Shown: positions 26,120-33,222, numbered from the stretch's first letter. The stretch is 34,384 bases of DNA from Caccovicinus sp964425595 (GCA_964425595.1 CAYRMW010000021.1:1-34384), one strand, 5' to 3'. Translations and numbers: made by a program. The notes: generated by a model from the sequence alone, not told the origin.

Positions 26120-26148
26120 AGTATATGCAGCTTTCTTTTTTTTGTCAA
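26120..26148 (-). promoter_or_regulatory. Sigma-A promoter of the peptide transporter operon
   Basis: Perfect TTGACA (26143-26148), 17-bp spacer and TATACT (26120-26125) on the minus strand. The spacer starts with an A-tract. The predicted start of transcription is near 26113, giving a leader of about 145 nt. Confidence 0.82.
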
Positions 26149-26291
26149 TCCCAACACCATAAAACCACGTTTTATTAAGTTAAATCCGGATTTTTCCTCA
26201 TTGTTTTCTGAATCATTTCTTGTTATTTCCGTTTTTTGCTTAATTTTTAAAAGTAAACCGGCGGCGCCCTCTGGCGAAGCGGCGTCCTCTT

Positions 26292-26307
26292 CGCGGGCTT
26301 TCCCGCG
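26292..26307 (-). terminator. Weak hairpin after the FUSC-HAD gene
   Basis: CGCGGG-AAAG-CCCGCG forms a 6-bp stem with tetraloop 3 bp after the stop codon. No T-run follows directly, so it may act only as an mRNA 3' end structure. Confidence 0.3.
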
Positions 26308-26310
26308 TGT

Positions 26311-27582
26311 TTATGCCTCTCTCCGGCGCCCTATGCGCACCGGCTCGAACCGCCTGCGGATCTCCTTGACCACACTGTTCACATCCCCGGCCGGAACATA
26401 GACGTCGTACCTGCCCTCGATGCTTCCGAAAGTCACCGTCTTTTCTATGGCGATCTCCCGTTCCAGATAATGCAGCATGTTCGCCTTGGACGCGTTTTTG
26501 TTATAAATCTTCAGGTAGGAGTAGCCCGGATACTCTTCAGCGGCCTCCCGGACCACCTTGCAGCTTGCGGTGATCCCCTCCTCTTCCAGGCAGGCATAGA
26601 ACCGCCCGATCGTCTCATCCGGATACAGCAGCATAAAATACACTACGTTCTCCTCACCGAAGCCCTTCCCCGGGATATAATTGCGCAGCGGGGACGCCGA
26701 CAGCGCTTCCACCAGCTTCTGGTGCACCGCGTCCCCGGTCTCCTCGTAGCAGATCACCAGCGTGTTCTCTATGATCACATTGACAAAAGCCGACAAGCCG
26801 CTGGAACGGATCAGCCCGTCGATCTTCTTTGCCATGGCATTCGAGATCAGGTAACATTTCATGTACCGGTTCTTTTTCAGGTCATACAGAACCGCCCCGT
26901 CCATAGCGATCACCGGGAGCTTCAGCCGGATATCCCTGGTCGGATCCAGCAGGGAAGCCGGGGTACGGCAGGTCGAAATGGTGAAATTTAACCCCTCATC
27001 CAGCATGCGGTTTAACTCCACCCGGCTGTAATCGCTGATCCGGTTCCGCTTCAGGAGGGTATCATCCAGCCCGGAGACAAAGAGAATATCCTTATGTTTT
27101 TTCCTCGGCAGGGAGAATTCATTCACCGCAACGCCCACGATGATGCCGATGACCGTATCCATGCACCGGTTGAATACGAAGAGATAGGGGTTGATATCGT
27201 TGGCATGGTTCACCACGATACTTAAAAAAACCACGCAGGAAAAATAAGACGCCTGCTTTTTCTTCAGCGCAGCCGTGGTGTACAGGACGATTCCCACCAG
27301 AACCGTGATCACCGCCGCGTTCCAGACCTCGCTGTTCCCGAGAAACACCAGGAGGAAGATCAGGCCGTAAACCGCGCCGATCAGGGTGCCGATAAACCGC
27401 TGCGCCGCGTTCTTTTTCGTATTTTCCAGGTAATTCTGCATGCACCACAGCGCGGCCAGCTGTGAATAAAACACGATCCCGTCCGTTCGTAACAGGGAGA
27501 TCAAATAACAGAGTCCTACCGCTACCGCCGATTTGATGATCCGCATCCCCGGCCGGGGGATCGTCTTTAACCGTTCCATCAT
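26311..27582 (-). CDS. Membrane protein: FUSC/aromatic-acid-exporter-like domain fused to a degenerate HAD domain
   Basis: This 423-residue fusion has an N-terminal part (about 12-155) with several membrane helices and the FUSC/ArAE-type pattern RFIGTLIGAVYG (62-73) and MDTVIGIIVGVAVNEF (141-156). The C-terminal part (about 165-415) follows the Cof-type HAD phosphatase plan, but its key residues are changed. Motif I reads GLDDT (171-175) where active enzymes have DxDxT, so the nucleophile Asp is Gly171. Motif IV reads GSIEG (386-390) where GDxxND is expected. Motif II (STCR, 203-206) and a Lys (K366) remain. It is therefore probably not a phosphatase; a ligand-sensing or scaffold role is inference. 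The first ATG (27582) has AGGA 7 nt upstream; the longer frame would run into the tRNA gene. No own promoter is evident, so it may be read from the tRNA promoter. Confidence 0.75.
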   Translation of the reverse strand: MMERLKTIPRPGMRIIKSAVAVGLCYLISLLRTDGIVFYSQLAALWCMQNYLENTKKNAAQRFIGTLIGAVYGLIFLLVFLGNSEVWNAAVITVLVGIVLYTTAALKKKQASYFSCVVFLSIVVNHANDINPYLFVFNRCMDTVIGIIVGVAVNEFSLPRKKHKDILFVSGLDDTLLKRNRISDYSRVELNRMLDEGLNFTISTCRTPASLLDPTRDIRLKLPVIAMDGAVLYDLKKNRYMKCYLISNAMAKKIDGLIRSSGLSAFVNVIIENTLVICYEETGDAVHQKLVEALSASPLRNYIPGKGFGEENVVYFMLLYPDETIGRFYACLEEEGITASCKVVREAAEEYPGYSYLKIYNKNASKANMLHYLEREIAIEKTVTFGSIEGRYDVYVPAGDVNSVVKEIRRRFEPVRIGRRREA

Positions 27583-27708
27583 TTCTTGATCCTCATCTTT
27601 CTGACATCTTTCCTCATAAAAAGGTGAGCCATCCGATGATCGTATGGCCCACACAACGACAACACCTGCTCCGCCTTTCCTCTCCGGCAGAAACAGGCGA
27701 GAATACTC

Positions 27709-27791
27709 TGGTGCGGCTAACAGGACTCGAACCTGCACGGTCACCCAGCGGCACCTAAAACCGCCGCGTCTGCCAATTCCGCCATAGCCGC
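27709..27791 (-). tRNA. tRNA-Leu (anticodon UAG)
   Basis: The 83-nt sequence folds as a type II tRNA with acceptor stem GCGGCTA/TAGCCGC, D-arm GGCGGAATTGGCAGACGC, anticodon stem GCGGT/GCCGC with loop TTTAGGT (anticodon TAG at 27755-27757), a long variable arm typical of leucine, and T-arm GGTTCGAGTCC. The CCA end is encoded (27709-27711). It reads CUA and other CUN codons. Confidence 0.96.
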
Positions 27792-27804
27792 AAATCCGTT
27801 TCTC

Positions 27805-27833
27805 ATTATACTGGACAACATGTTGTCTGTCAA
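27805..27833 (-). promoter_or_regulatory. Consensus promoter of tRNA-Leu with a palindromic spacer
   Basis: Perfect TTGACA (27828-27833), 17-bp spacer, perfect TATAAT (27805-27810), 13 bp before the tRNA. The spacer holds the perfect 14-bp palindrome GACAACATGTTGTC (27814-27827). The TGA stop codon of larC (27830-27832) is part of the -35 hexamer. Confidence 0.9.
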
Positions 27834-29146
27834 GAACCGGCCTCTTCTCTTCCTGTGCTTTCGCGGATCCTCTTTCGGATCTCCTGCAAACTCATTCCCG
27901 TCTCACGGCTGATCCTGGCCAGGTCCTCATATTCTTCTTTTTCTCTCCGGATCTTCCTGCCCGACACCGTCGTGCCCTCCGCAATTTTTCTGCGCACCAT
28001 GCCCCATGGCGTATCTACGTTCTCCACACGGCGGCTCAGTTTTTTCCTGCGGCAGGCGATGCGGCGTACGCCAAGGGTCGTCGTATGCAAAAGCAGCAGC
28101 TCCTCCATCCGGTCCGCGTCTTCCGGAGCACACAGACAGGTAAGGAGCAGGCCCGGACGGCTCTTTTTCATGCCGGCCGGCGTGGAATAGGCGTCCAGTG
28201 CGCCTTCCTTAAGCAGAAGCTCCAGGACATAGCCCACATCCTCCCCGCTGCAGTCATCCAGGTTGCAGCGAAGTTCCAGCAGTCCGTCCGCTTCATCCCC
28301 CACTTCTCCCATAAACGCCCGGACACAGTTTGCCGCGGGGAAATCTTTCTTTCCCATGCCATATCCGATGCTTTTGACGGCGGTCACCGGCATCGGCCCG
28401 AAGGCGGAAACAAAATGTTTCAGAAGCGCCGCTCCTGTCGGTGTACACAGCTCGCCCTGCACAGTTCCGCCATAAATGGGGATCCCGCAAAGAAGCAGCG
28501 CCGTGGCCGGCGCCGGAACCGGAAGGATCCCGTGCGCGCAATGCACATGCCCGCTTCCCACATGAACCGGCGAAGCCAGAATCTTTTCCGGCTCCAGCAT
28601 CTCCGCAAGAAGGCAGAATCCCGCCACATCGGCCACCGCATCCAGCGCGCCCACTTCATGGAAATGGATCTCCTCCACCGTTCTGCCGTGAACCCGGCTT
28701 TCCGCCTGCGCGATCAGCCGGTAGACCGCCCTGGCGTTTTCCTTCACAACATCCGAAGCCGCGAGGCCATCGATCATGGCCGCGATCTCCTCCATCCCGG
28801 TATGGTGATGGTGACCGGTGTGGTCGTGACCGTCGTGATGGTGACCGGCATGGCCGTGGCCGTCGTGATGGTGACCGGCATGGTCGTGGCCGTCGTGATG
28901 ATGATGGCCGCACGGCTCATGCGCATCCAGGCTATCCTCCTCCTTTCCATGAACCAGCACGTGCATATGCGTGCCGGTTATCCCGCATTTTTCCGTCGTC
29001 TCCGCCCGGTACTCCACGCCCGGGATTCCCATGGCATTTAACTTTTGCAGAGCAAGCGCTCTGTCCGGACACAGCTCAAACAATGCCGCCGTCAGCATAT
29101 CTCCCGCCGCGCCCATTCCACAATCCAGATAGATGATTCTGCCCAT
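27830..29146 (-). CDS. larC: LarC, nickel-pincer cofactor nickel insertase
   Basis: This 438-residue protein performs the last step of nickel-pincer nucleotide synthesis: CTP-dependent insertion of nickel into pyridinium-3,5-bisthiocarboxylic acid mononucleotide. It starts MGRIIYLDCGMGAAGDM, the family signature, and has EIHFHEVGALDAVADV and the C-terminal domain with LRCNLDDCSGEDVGYVLELL. Both halves, encoded as larC1 and larC2 with a frameshift in Lactiplantibacillus, are here in one continuous frame. Residues 81-115 contain 20 histidines, a likely nickel-holding loop, encoded by a 30-bp tandem repeat. The ATG at 29146 has AAGGAGA 10 nt before it; an upstream in-frame codon (29197) lacks family sequence. 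It is last in larE-larB-larC. Confidence 0.95.
   Translation of the reverse strand: MGRIIYLDCGMGAAGDMLTAALFELCPDRALALQKLNAMGIPGVEYRAETTEKCGITGTHMHVLVHGKEEDSLDAHEPCGHHHHDGHDHAGHHHDGHGHAGHHHDGHDHTGHHHHTGMEEIAAMIDGLAASDVVKENARAVYRLIAQAESRVHGRTVEEIHFHEVGALDAVADVAGFCLLAEMLEPEKILASPVHVGSGHVHCAHGILPVPAPATALLLCGIPIYGGTVQGELCTPTGAALLKHFVSAFGPMPVTAVKSIGYGMGKKDFPAANCVRAFMGEVGDEADGLLELRCNLDDCSGEDVGYVLELLLKEGALDAYSTPAGMKKSRPGLLLTCLCAPEDADRMEELLLLHTTTLGVRRIACRRKKLSRRVENVDTPWGMVRRKIAEGTTVSGRKIRREKEEYEDLARISRETGMSLQEIRKRIRESTGREEAGS
28805..28910 (-). repeat. 30-bp tandem repeat encoding the LarC His-rich loop
   Basis: GTGATGGTGACCGG recurs at 28805, 28835 and 28865 (plus strand), with a diverging start of a fourth copy at 28895, giving an exact 30-bp period. 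It encodes GHHHDGHxHA/T decapeptides. Copy number could vary by slippage. Confidence 0.9.
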
Positions 29147-29226
29147 TGGTCTTTTTCTCCTTAACAATCTTTCCCTGAAGCAGCCCGGCCCTGCCACGCT
29201 TCCAGGAAGTGCAGCCTTTATCCTGG

Positions 29227-29976
29227 TTATTTCCCGTGATTGATCATGCTGGCCAGGTAGCCCGCGCCGAATCCATTGTCGATATTGACCACGCTGACGC
29301 CGCTGGCGCAGGAATTCAGCATGGATAAAAGGGCGGAAACGCCGGAAAAGGACGCGCCGTACCCCACGCTTGTGGGCACGCCGATCACCGGACAGTCCGC
29401 CAGGCCGCCGATCACGCTGGCCAGTGCGCCTTCCATCCCCGCGATGGCAATGATCACCCGGGCGCTCATGATGGCATCCATATGGGCCAGCAGTCGGTGC
29501 AGCCCTGCCACACCGACATCATAAAGGCGTTCCACCTGATTGCCCAGGATCTGCGCGGTCAGCGCCGCTTCTTCCGCCACCGGCATATCGCTCGTTCCGC
29601 CGGTAGCCACCACGATGGTTCCCCGGCCATCCGGATCCGGAATCCGGCCCACGATCCCGATCTGTCCCATTTCATAGTAGGTAAAACCCTCGACCGACGA
29701 GAGACTGTCCGCTTTTTCCGGCGACAGACGGGTGATCAGTATCCTTTTCTGTCCATGTTCCTTCATGGCTTCGGTGATGCCCCGGATCTGTTCCGCCGTT
29801 TTTCCTGCGCCGTAGATCACCTCAGCCGTCCCCTGTCTGAGGGCCCGATGGTGATCCAGTTTTGCGTATCCCAGATCCTGAAATGGCTGTTCTTTTAACC
29901 GCAGCATGGCCGCCTCTACCGATGCTTCACCACGGGCCACCTGCTCCAACAGCTTTCGTATTTCCTGCTGCTCCAT
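29227..29976 (-). CDS. larB: LarB, pyridinium-3,5-biscarboxylic acid mononucleotide synthase
   Basis: This 249-residue PurE-like carboxylase/hydrolase starts the cofactor pathway: it carboxylates nicotinic acid adenine dinucleotide at C5 and releases AMP. The C-terminal AIR-carboxylase-like core is clear (ATGGTSDMPVAEEAALTA, GVAGLHRLL, AGMEGALASVIGGL, PVIGVPTSVGYGASF). The conserved Cys in LNSCASGV is C223, matching the substrate-binding cysteine described for Lactiplantibacillus LarB (C221). It begins 3 bp after the larE stop, with its ribosome binding site AAAGGAG inside the end of larE. About 80 bp separate it from larC. Confidence 0.95.
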   Translation of the reverse strand: MEQQEIRKLLEQVARGEASVEAAMLRLKEQPFQDLGYAKLDHHRALRQGTAEVIYGAGKTAEQIRGITEAMKEHGQKRILITRLSPEKADSLSSVEGFTYYEMGQIGIVGRIPDPDGRGTIVVATGGTSDMPVAEEAALTAQILGNQVERLYDVGVAGLHRLLAHMDAIMSARVIIAIAGMEGALASVIGGLADCPVIGVPTSVGYGASFSGVSALLSMLNSCASGVSVVNIDNGFGAGYLASMINHGK

Positions 29977-29979
29977 ATC

Positions 29980-30744
29980 CTACCGCTCCTTTAGATCCAA
30001 CAAAATCCCGGCAAATCCTATCTTCCCGAGTTTTTCCGCGATTTCCCTTCTTTTTCGCACTGCCGCCTCCATCTGCCCGGCCGGAAGCTGGATCCTGGCC
30101 GCGCCATGAAACAGACGGATGCGCAGATCGGAAAACCCCATACGAAAAAGCACATCCTCCCCTTCCTCGATCTGCTTAAGCTTTTCTTTGGTGATGGGTT
30201 CTCCCGCAGGGATCCTGGTGGCCAGGCATGCGTATGCCGGTTTGTTCCAGGTAAAAAGCCCCGCCTGCCGTGACCGCTCCCTGATCTCTGCTTTCGTCAT
30301 CCCACATTCCCTGAGCGGCGAACGCACGGACAATTCTCCTGCCGCCCGCATGCCCGGCCGGTCACCCGCATCGTCCGATGCATTGGTTCCGTCCAGCAGC
30401 AGAGAAAAGCCGTCCCGGGCCGCCTGCTCTTTCAGCGCACCGAACAATGCCCGCTTACAGTAATAACACCGGTCCTGTGGATTCCTTACTGCCTCCTTCG
30501 CCTGAAAGATATCCAGCTCAATGATACGCAGCGGGACACGAAGTTGATCACACAGCCGGCTGGCATCCCGCAGTTCAAAATCCGGCTGAAATGCCGTCCG
30601 GATGTAGTACGGTTGGATCCTGGCTCCGGCTTTTTTTCCTGCGTACAGCAGCCACGCCGAATCCACCCCGCCGGAAAACCCCAAAGCGGCGCATGGATTC
30701 TGCGAAAAAAATTGCTTCAGCTTTTCCATCTTATCTTGATCCAT
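29980..30744 (-). CDS. larE: LarE, sulfur transferase of nickel-pincer cofactor synthesis
   Basis: This 254-residue PP-loop ATPase activates the two carboxylates of the LarB product and sulfurates them. PP-loop: GFSGGVDS (22-29). C173 in YACLATRIPAG corresponds to the sacrificial cysteine (C176) of Lactiplantibacillus LarE, which gives up its sulfur. A CYYC pair (93-96) is also present. Some LarE proteins instead use an Fe-S cluster held by three cysteines; which chemistry applies here I cannot decide by eye. The ATG at 30744 has GGAGGAG 8 nt upstream; the in-frame codons before it overlap the leader and show no homology. It heads larE-larB-larC and is preceded by a structured leader with a terminator. 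Confidence 0.94.
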   Translation of the reverse strand: MDQDKMEKLKQFFSQNPCAALGFSGGVDSAWLLYAGKKAGARIQPYYIRTAFQPDFELRDASRLCDQLRVPLRIIELDIFQAKEAVRNPQDRCYYCKRALFGALKEQAARDGFSLLLDGTNASDDAGDRPGMRAAGELSVRSPLRECGMTKAEIRERSRQAGLFTWNKPAYACLATRIPAGEPITKEKLKQIEEGEDVLFRMGFSDLRIRLFHGAARIQLPAGQMEAAVRKRREIAEKLGKIGFAGILLDLKER

Positions 30745-30834
30745 TCGTTGTTCTCCTCCATGACCAGGCGGGCGGAAAGTCTGCCCGTCCAACGGCGGCC
30801 CTGCGGTCAAACCCGCCGCCGGGTATTTCCACAG

Positions 30835-30894
30835 AAAAAAACGCCGGCAAGGCATACTCCATCTTACTGTAAAGAAGCATGCCTTCCTGGCGTT
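30835..30894 (-). terminator. Intrinsic terminator in the lar operon leader (candidate attenuator)
   Basis: The minus-strand arms 30879-30894 and 30840-30855 pair over 16 positions with two mismatches (AACGCC/GGCGTT base), with a loop of about 23 nt, then seven T residues. It lies about 50 nt after a consensus promoter start site and 90 bp before larE. I see no promoter between it and larE. It may simply end the acetyltransferase transcript, but its place after a strong promoter suggests regulated read-through into lar. Confidence 0.8.
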
Positions 30895-30943
30895 ATCTTC
30901 CTTCTCTTCTCTGCTTGTGCAGACACAGCGGCTTCTGCCGCAT
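30893..30943 (-). CDS. Possible 16-codon leader peptide before the lar operon
   Basis: An ATG lies 8 nt after the -10 box, so it would be read from a nearly leaderless mRNA. It encodes MRQKPLCLHKQRREGR and stops at a TAA overlapping the left arm of the leader terminator. No ribosome binding site is possible. The placement fits attenuation by translation, but an open frame this short can arise by chance. Confidence 0.2.
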   Translation of the reverse strand: MRQKPLCLHKQRREGR

Positions 30944-30951
30944 CCAGTGCT

Positions 30952-30980
30952 ATTTTACAATCCCTTATCCTTCCTGTCAA
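30952..30980 (-). promoter_or_regulatory. Sigma-A promoter of the lar leader
   Basis: Perfect TTGACA (30975-30980), 17-bp spacer and TAAAAT (30952-30957) on the minus strand, between the acetyltransferase stop codon and the leader terminator. Predicted start near 30945, giving a leader of about 200 nt to larE. Two small hairpins, GCGGC-AGAA-GCCGC and TCTGC-ACAA-GCAGA, precede the terminator. Confidence 0.8.
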
Positions 30981-31007
30981 CCGGCCAAAGCCGCCGCGGA
31001 TGAACTT

Positions 31008-31646
31008 CTACTCCCCCTTCTCCTCTCTCCGGCCGCAGATATACGCCCAGGCTTCCTCATCAAACTCCCGGTCCTTAAAATAATATTTCCGGTCCGCTTC
31101 CGTAATCGTTTTCACTGCCCGACACGGATTTCCCACCGCAACCGTCCAGTCGGGAATATCCTTCGTCACCACACTTCCCGCTCCGATGACTACGTTATTT
31201 CCAATGTGGACCCCCGGGAGGATCACCGTGTTCCCGCCGATCCACACATTGTCGCCGATCGTCACGGAGATCCCGTACTCATACAGGGAATTTCTGGAAT
31301 CCGGATGGATCGGATGCCCCGCCGTGTAAATGGCTACGTTGGGAGCCATCTGACAGTTGTCGCCGATCGTCACCTCAGCGACATCAATGATGGTACAGTT
31401 ATAGTTTGCGAAGAAATTCTTTCCCACCCGGATATGCGAACCATAATCGCAGTAAAACGGCGGATTGACAAACGCATTTTCCGCTTTGCCGAACAGCTCT
31501 TTAACGATCCGCCCGATCTGCGCAAAGTCGGACCGGTCTGCCGTATTCAGCCGCTGGAGGATCCGCCTGCACACCTTCTGCTCCTCCATGACGGATTCAT
31601 CGGAAATGTAGGGAAGTTCCCTGTCCCTTCTCGTTTTGTTATCCAT
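31008..31646 (-). CDS. Sugar O-acetyltransferase (maltose/galactoside acetyltransferase type)
   Basis: This 212-residue acetyltransferase is of the left-handed beta-helix (hexapeptide) class. It has an N-terminal Maa-type helical cap (about 1-60), then NPPFYCDYGSHIRVG, NYNCTIIDVAEVTIGDN and repeated hexapeptides (VTIGDNVWIGGNTVILPGVHIGNNVVIGAGSVV). The catalytic His is in TAGHPIHPDSR. It transfers acetyl from acetyl-CoA to a sugar hydroxyl, often as detoxification of non-metabolised sugars. The ATG follows AAGGAGGAG by 9 nt. It lies about 110 bp after the MATE gene on the same strand with no visible terminator between, so the two may be co-transcribed. Confidence 0.93.
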   Translation of the reverse strand: MDNKTRRDRELPYISDESVMEEQKVCRRILQRLNTADRSDFAQIGRIVKELFGKAENAFVNPPFYCDYGSHIRVGKNFFANYNCTIIDVAEVTIGDNCQMAPNVAIYTAGHPIHPDSRNSLYEYGISVTIGDNVWIGGNTVILPGVHIGNNVVIGAGSVVTKDIPDWTVAVGNPCRAVKTITEADRKYYFKDREFDEEAWAYICGRREEKGE

Positions 31647-31754
31647 TGATTCATCTCCTCCTTGTTCCTTTTCTGATCATCGCAGCCATCCTGTGCCCGG
31701 CAGGCATACTTTCCATCCCGCACGGACCGGCTGACGCATCGGAAATCTGCTGCC

Positions 31755-33119
31755 TCACCCCGGTGCAGATGCTTCGTTTTCGGTCAGATTCTTTACCCAC
31801 CGGTATTTGCGGTAGCGCCGGTATACCGCCGGAAGCTTGACAAACTCGTCCAGGTTCAGCAGAAAGTAAACCGCCGGGACAGGAAACCTCCACGCAAAGG
31901 CCGCCATGCAGCCCACCGGCACGATCACCAGCCACATGGTCACCAAGTCGCAAAAGAAGCCAAACCGTGTATCGCCTCCCGCGCAGAAGATGCCGGCCAC
32001 CACCGTAGAATTCACCGCTTTCCCCACCATGTAGTAAGCGCAGATCAGCAGCATCACCTTCAGATAGTACCGGGCATTTTCCGTTAAGTTCCCCGCCAGG
32101 GCGAAAACAGCCGGAGAAGCCACAAGCAAAATACAGCCGGAAAAAATCCCGGCCGCCACAGAAAGCCGGCAAAGCCGTCCCCCGTAAATCCTGGCCCTTT
32201 CCAGTTCACCCCGGCCCAGCTCATTCCCCACCAGGATCCCGCTTCCTGTACCGATGCCCAGGCAGAGACAGGAAGCCAGATTTTTCACAATACTGGCGAT
32301 AGAATTTGCCGCAACCGCGTCATTGCCCAGATGTCCCATAATCACCGAAAACATGGCAAAACCGCAGCCCCACACCAGCTCATTTGCGATTACCGGTCCG
32401 GTGCGGCGGATAAAATCCCGCCAGAGTTCTGTATGTTTTGAAAACAGGCCGTTCCGGCGCAGCCGCACCACATCTTTCCTCCTGTTTTCCGCCAGGGTCA
32501 GAAGAAGTTCTGCTGCCCTTGCCATAACCGTAGCTGCCGCAGCCCCGGCTATTTCCATGCGCGGAAAGCCAAGAAGCCCAAAAATAAACACGGCATTCAG
32601 AATAATATTCAATACCACGGAAACCGAACCATAAACCGTACTCCTCAGCACCCGGCCGCTGTTTTTCATGATGCACAGGTAAATCTGCGAAAATCCGGTA
32701 AACAGCCAGGACCAGCTTACCGTCCTCAGATAGATGGCTCCCAGACGGATCAATTCCTGATCATTGGTAAAAATCCGCATCAGCCCCTGCGGCAAAAACA
32801 GCGCCGCCCCAAAAAAGATCCCCGATACGCCCATGGAAAACTTCAAAGCGATGACCAGCACCCGCTCTACTGCTGCCCGGTCGCCTCTCCCCCAGTACTG
32901 TGCAGCCAGCACCGTCGCCCCTATGGTCAGCGCCGCGTAAAACAGATTTAGGATAAAGGGAATCTGCGACGCCAGAGACACGGCCGACAGCGCGCTTTGA
33001 TTTAAGAGGCCCAGCATCAGTGCATCCGATGCATTGACCAGGGCCGTCATCAGATTCTGAACCGCGATAGGGAATACCAGCCCGGACAGCTTCTGGTAAA
33101 ACTCCCGTTCCCGAAACAT
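31755..33119 (-). CDS. MATE-family efflux transporter
   Basis: This 454-residue, twelve-helix membrane transporter of the multidrug and toxin extrusion family exports cationic or drug-like compounds using a Na+ or H+ gradient. Typical features are the N-terminal FPIAVQNLMTALVNASDALMLGLLNQSALSAVSLASQ (helices 1-2 region, here shortened by its first residues), AAQYWGRGD after helix 2 and ILVGNELGRGELERA before helix 8. The ATG at 33119 has AAGGAGG 9 nt before it; the frame upstream to 33185 lacks homology. It is divergent from an AraC regulator across about 250 bp, so it is the likely target of that regulator. Its own -10 (TATTAT or TATACA near 33207-33216) lacks a good -35, as expected of an activator-dependent promoter. 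Confidence 0.92.
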   Translation of the reverse strand: MFREREFYQKLSGLVFPIAVQNLMTALVNASDALMLGLLNQSALSAVSLASQIPFILNLFYAALTIGATVLAAQYWGRGDRAAVERVLVIALKFSMGVSGIFFGAALFLPQGLMRIFTNDQELIRLGAIYLRTVSWSWLFTGFSQIYLCIMKNSGRVLRSTVYGSVSVVLNIILNAVFIFGLLGFPRMEIAGAAAATVMARAAELLLTLAENRRKDVVRLRRNGLFSKHTELWRDFIRRTGPVIANELVWGCGFAMFSVIMGHLGNDAVAANSIASIVKNLASCLCLGIGTGSGILVGNELGRGELERARIYGGRLCRLSVAAGIFSGCILLVASPAVFALAGNLTENARYYLKVMLLICAYYMVGKAVNSTVVAGIFCAGGDTRFGFFCDLVTMWLVIVPVGCMAAFAWRFPVPAVYFLLNLDEFVKLPAVYRRYRKYRWVKNLTENEASAPG

Positions 33120-33222
33120 TTTTACTGTCCTCCTTCTGCCGCCGGTGTGAACGCCTTCTTTCAGCGGCGCACGTTCAAAAAACATTGCCCTTCCTTACCC
33201 ACTCCGTGTATAATAACGGATG

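Larger units (their letters stand above)
25968..26310 (-). other. Intergenic leader and promoter region of the transporter operon
   Basis: This 343-bp stretch has no gene of its own. From right to left it holds a weak hairpin after the FUSC-HAD gene (26292-26307), an AT-rich stretch, a consensus promoter (26120-26148), an intrinsic terminator (26043-26084), a 10-bp stem-loop (26004-26030) and the ribosome binding site. The AT-rich part contains TTTTCTGAA (plus strand, 26204-26212), which partly resembles a CodY box. Confidence 0.7.

Noticed and set aside
27709..27791. tRNA-Leu as an attachment site of an integrated element
   Set aside because: No integrase and no repeated tRNA 3' end were seen nearby, and the flanking genes look like ordinary chromosomal genes.
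28805..28910. Regular 30-bp repeat resembling a CRISPR array
   Set aside because: Units are contiguous with no unique spacers, and it is in frame within larC, encoding the His-rich loop.
27830..29146. Possible programmed frameshift in larC, as in Lactiplantibacillus larC1/larC2
   Set aside because: Both domains are in one uninterrupted frame here.
30745..30980. Known riboswitch (NiCo, T-box, THF, ZTP) in the lar leader
   Set aside because: I could not find the conserved core sequences of these classes by eye; only the generic attenuator layout is supported.
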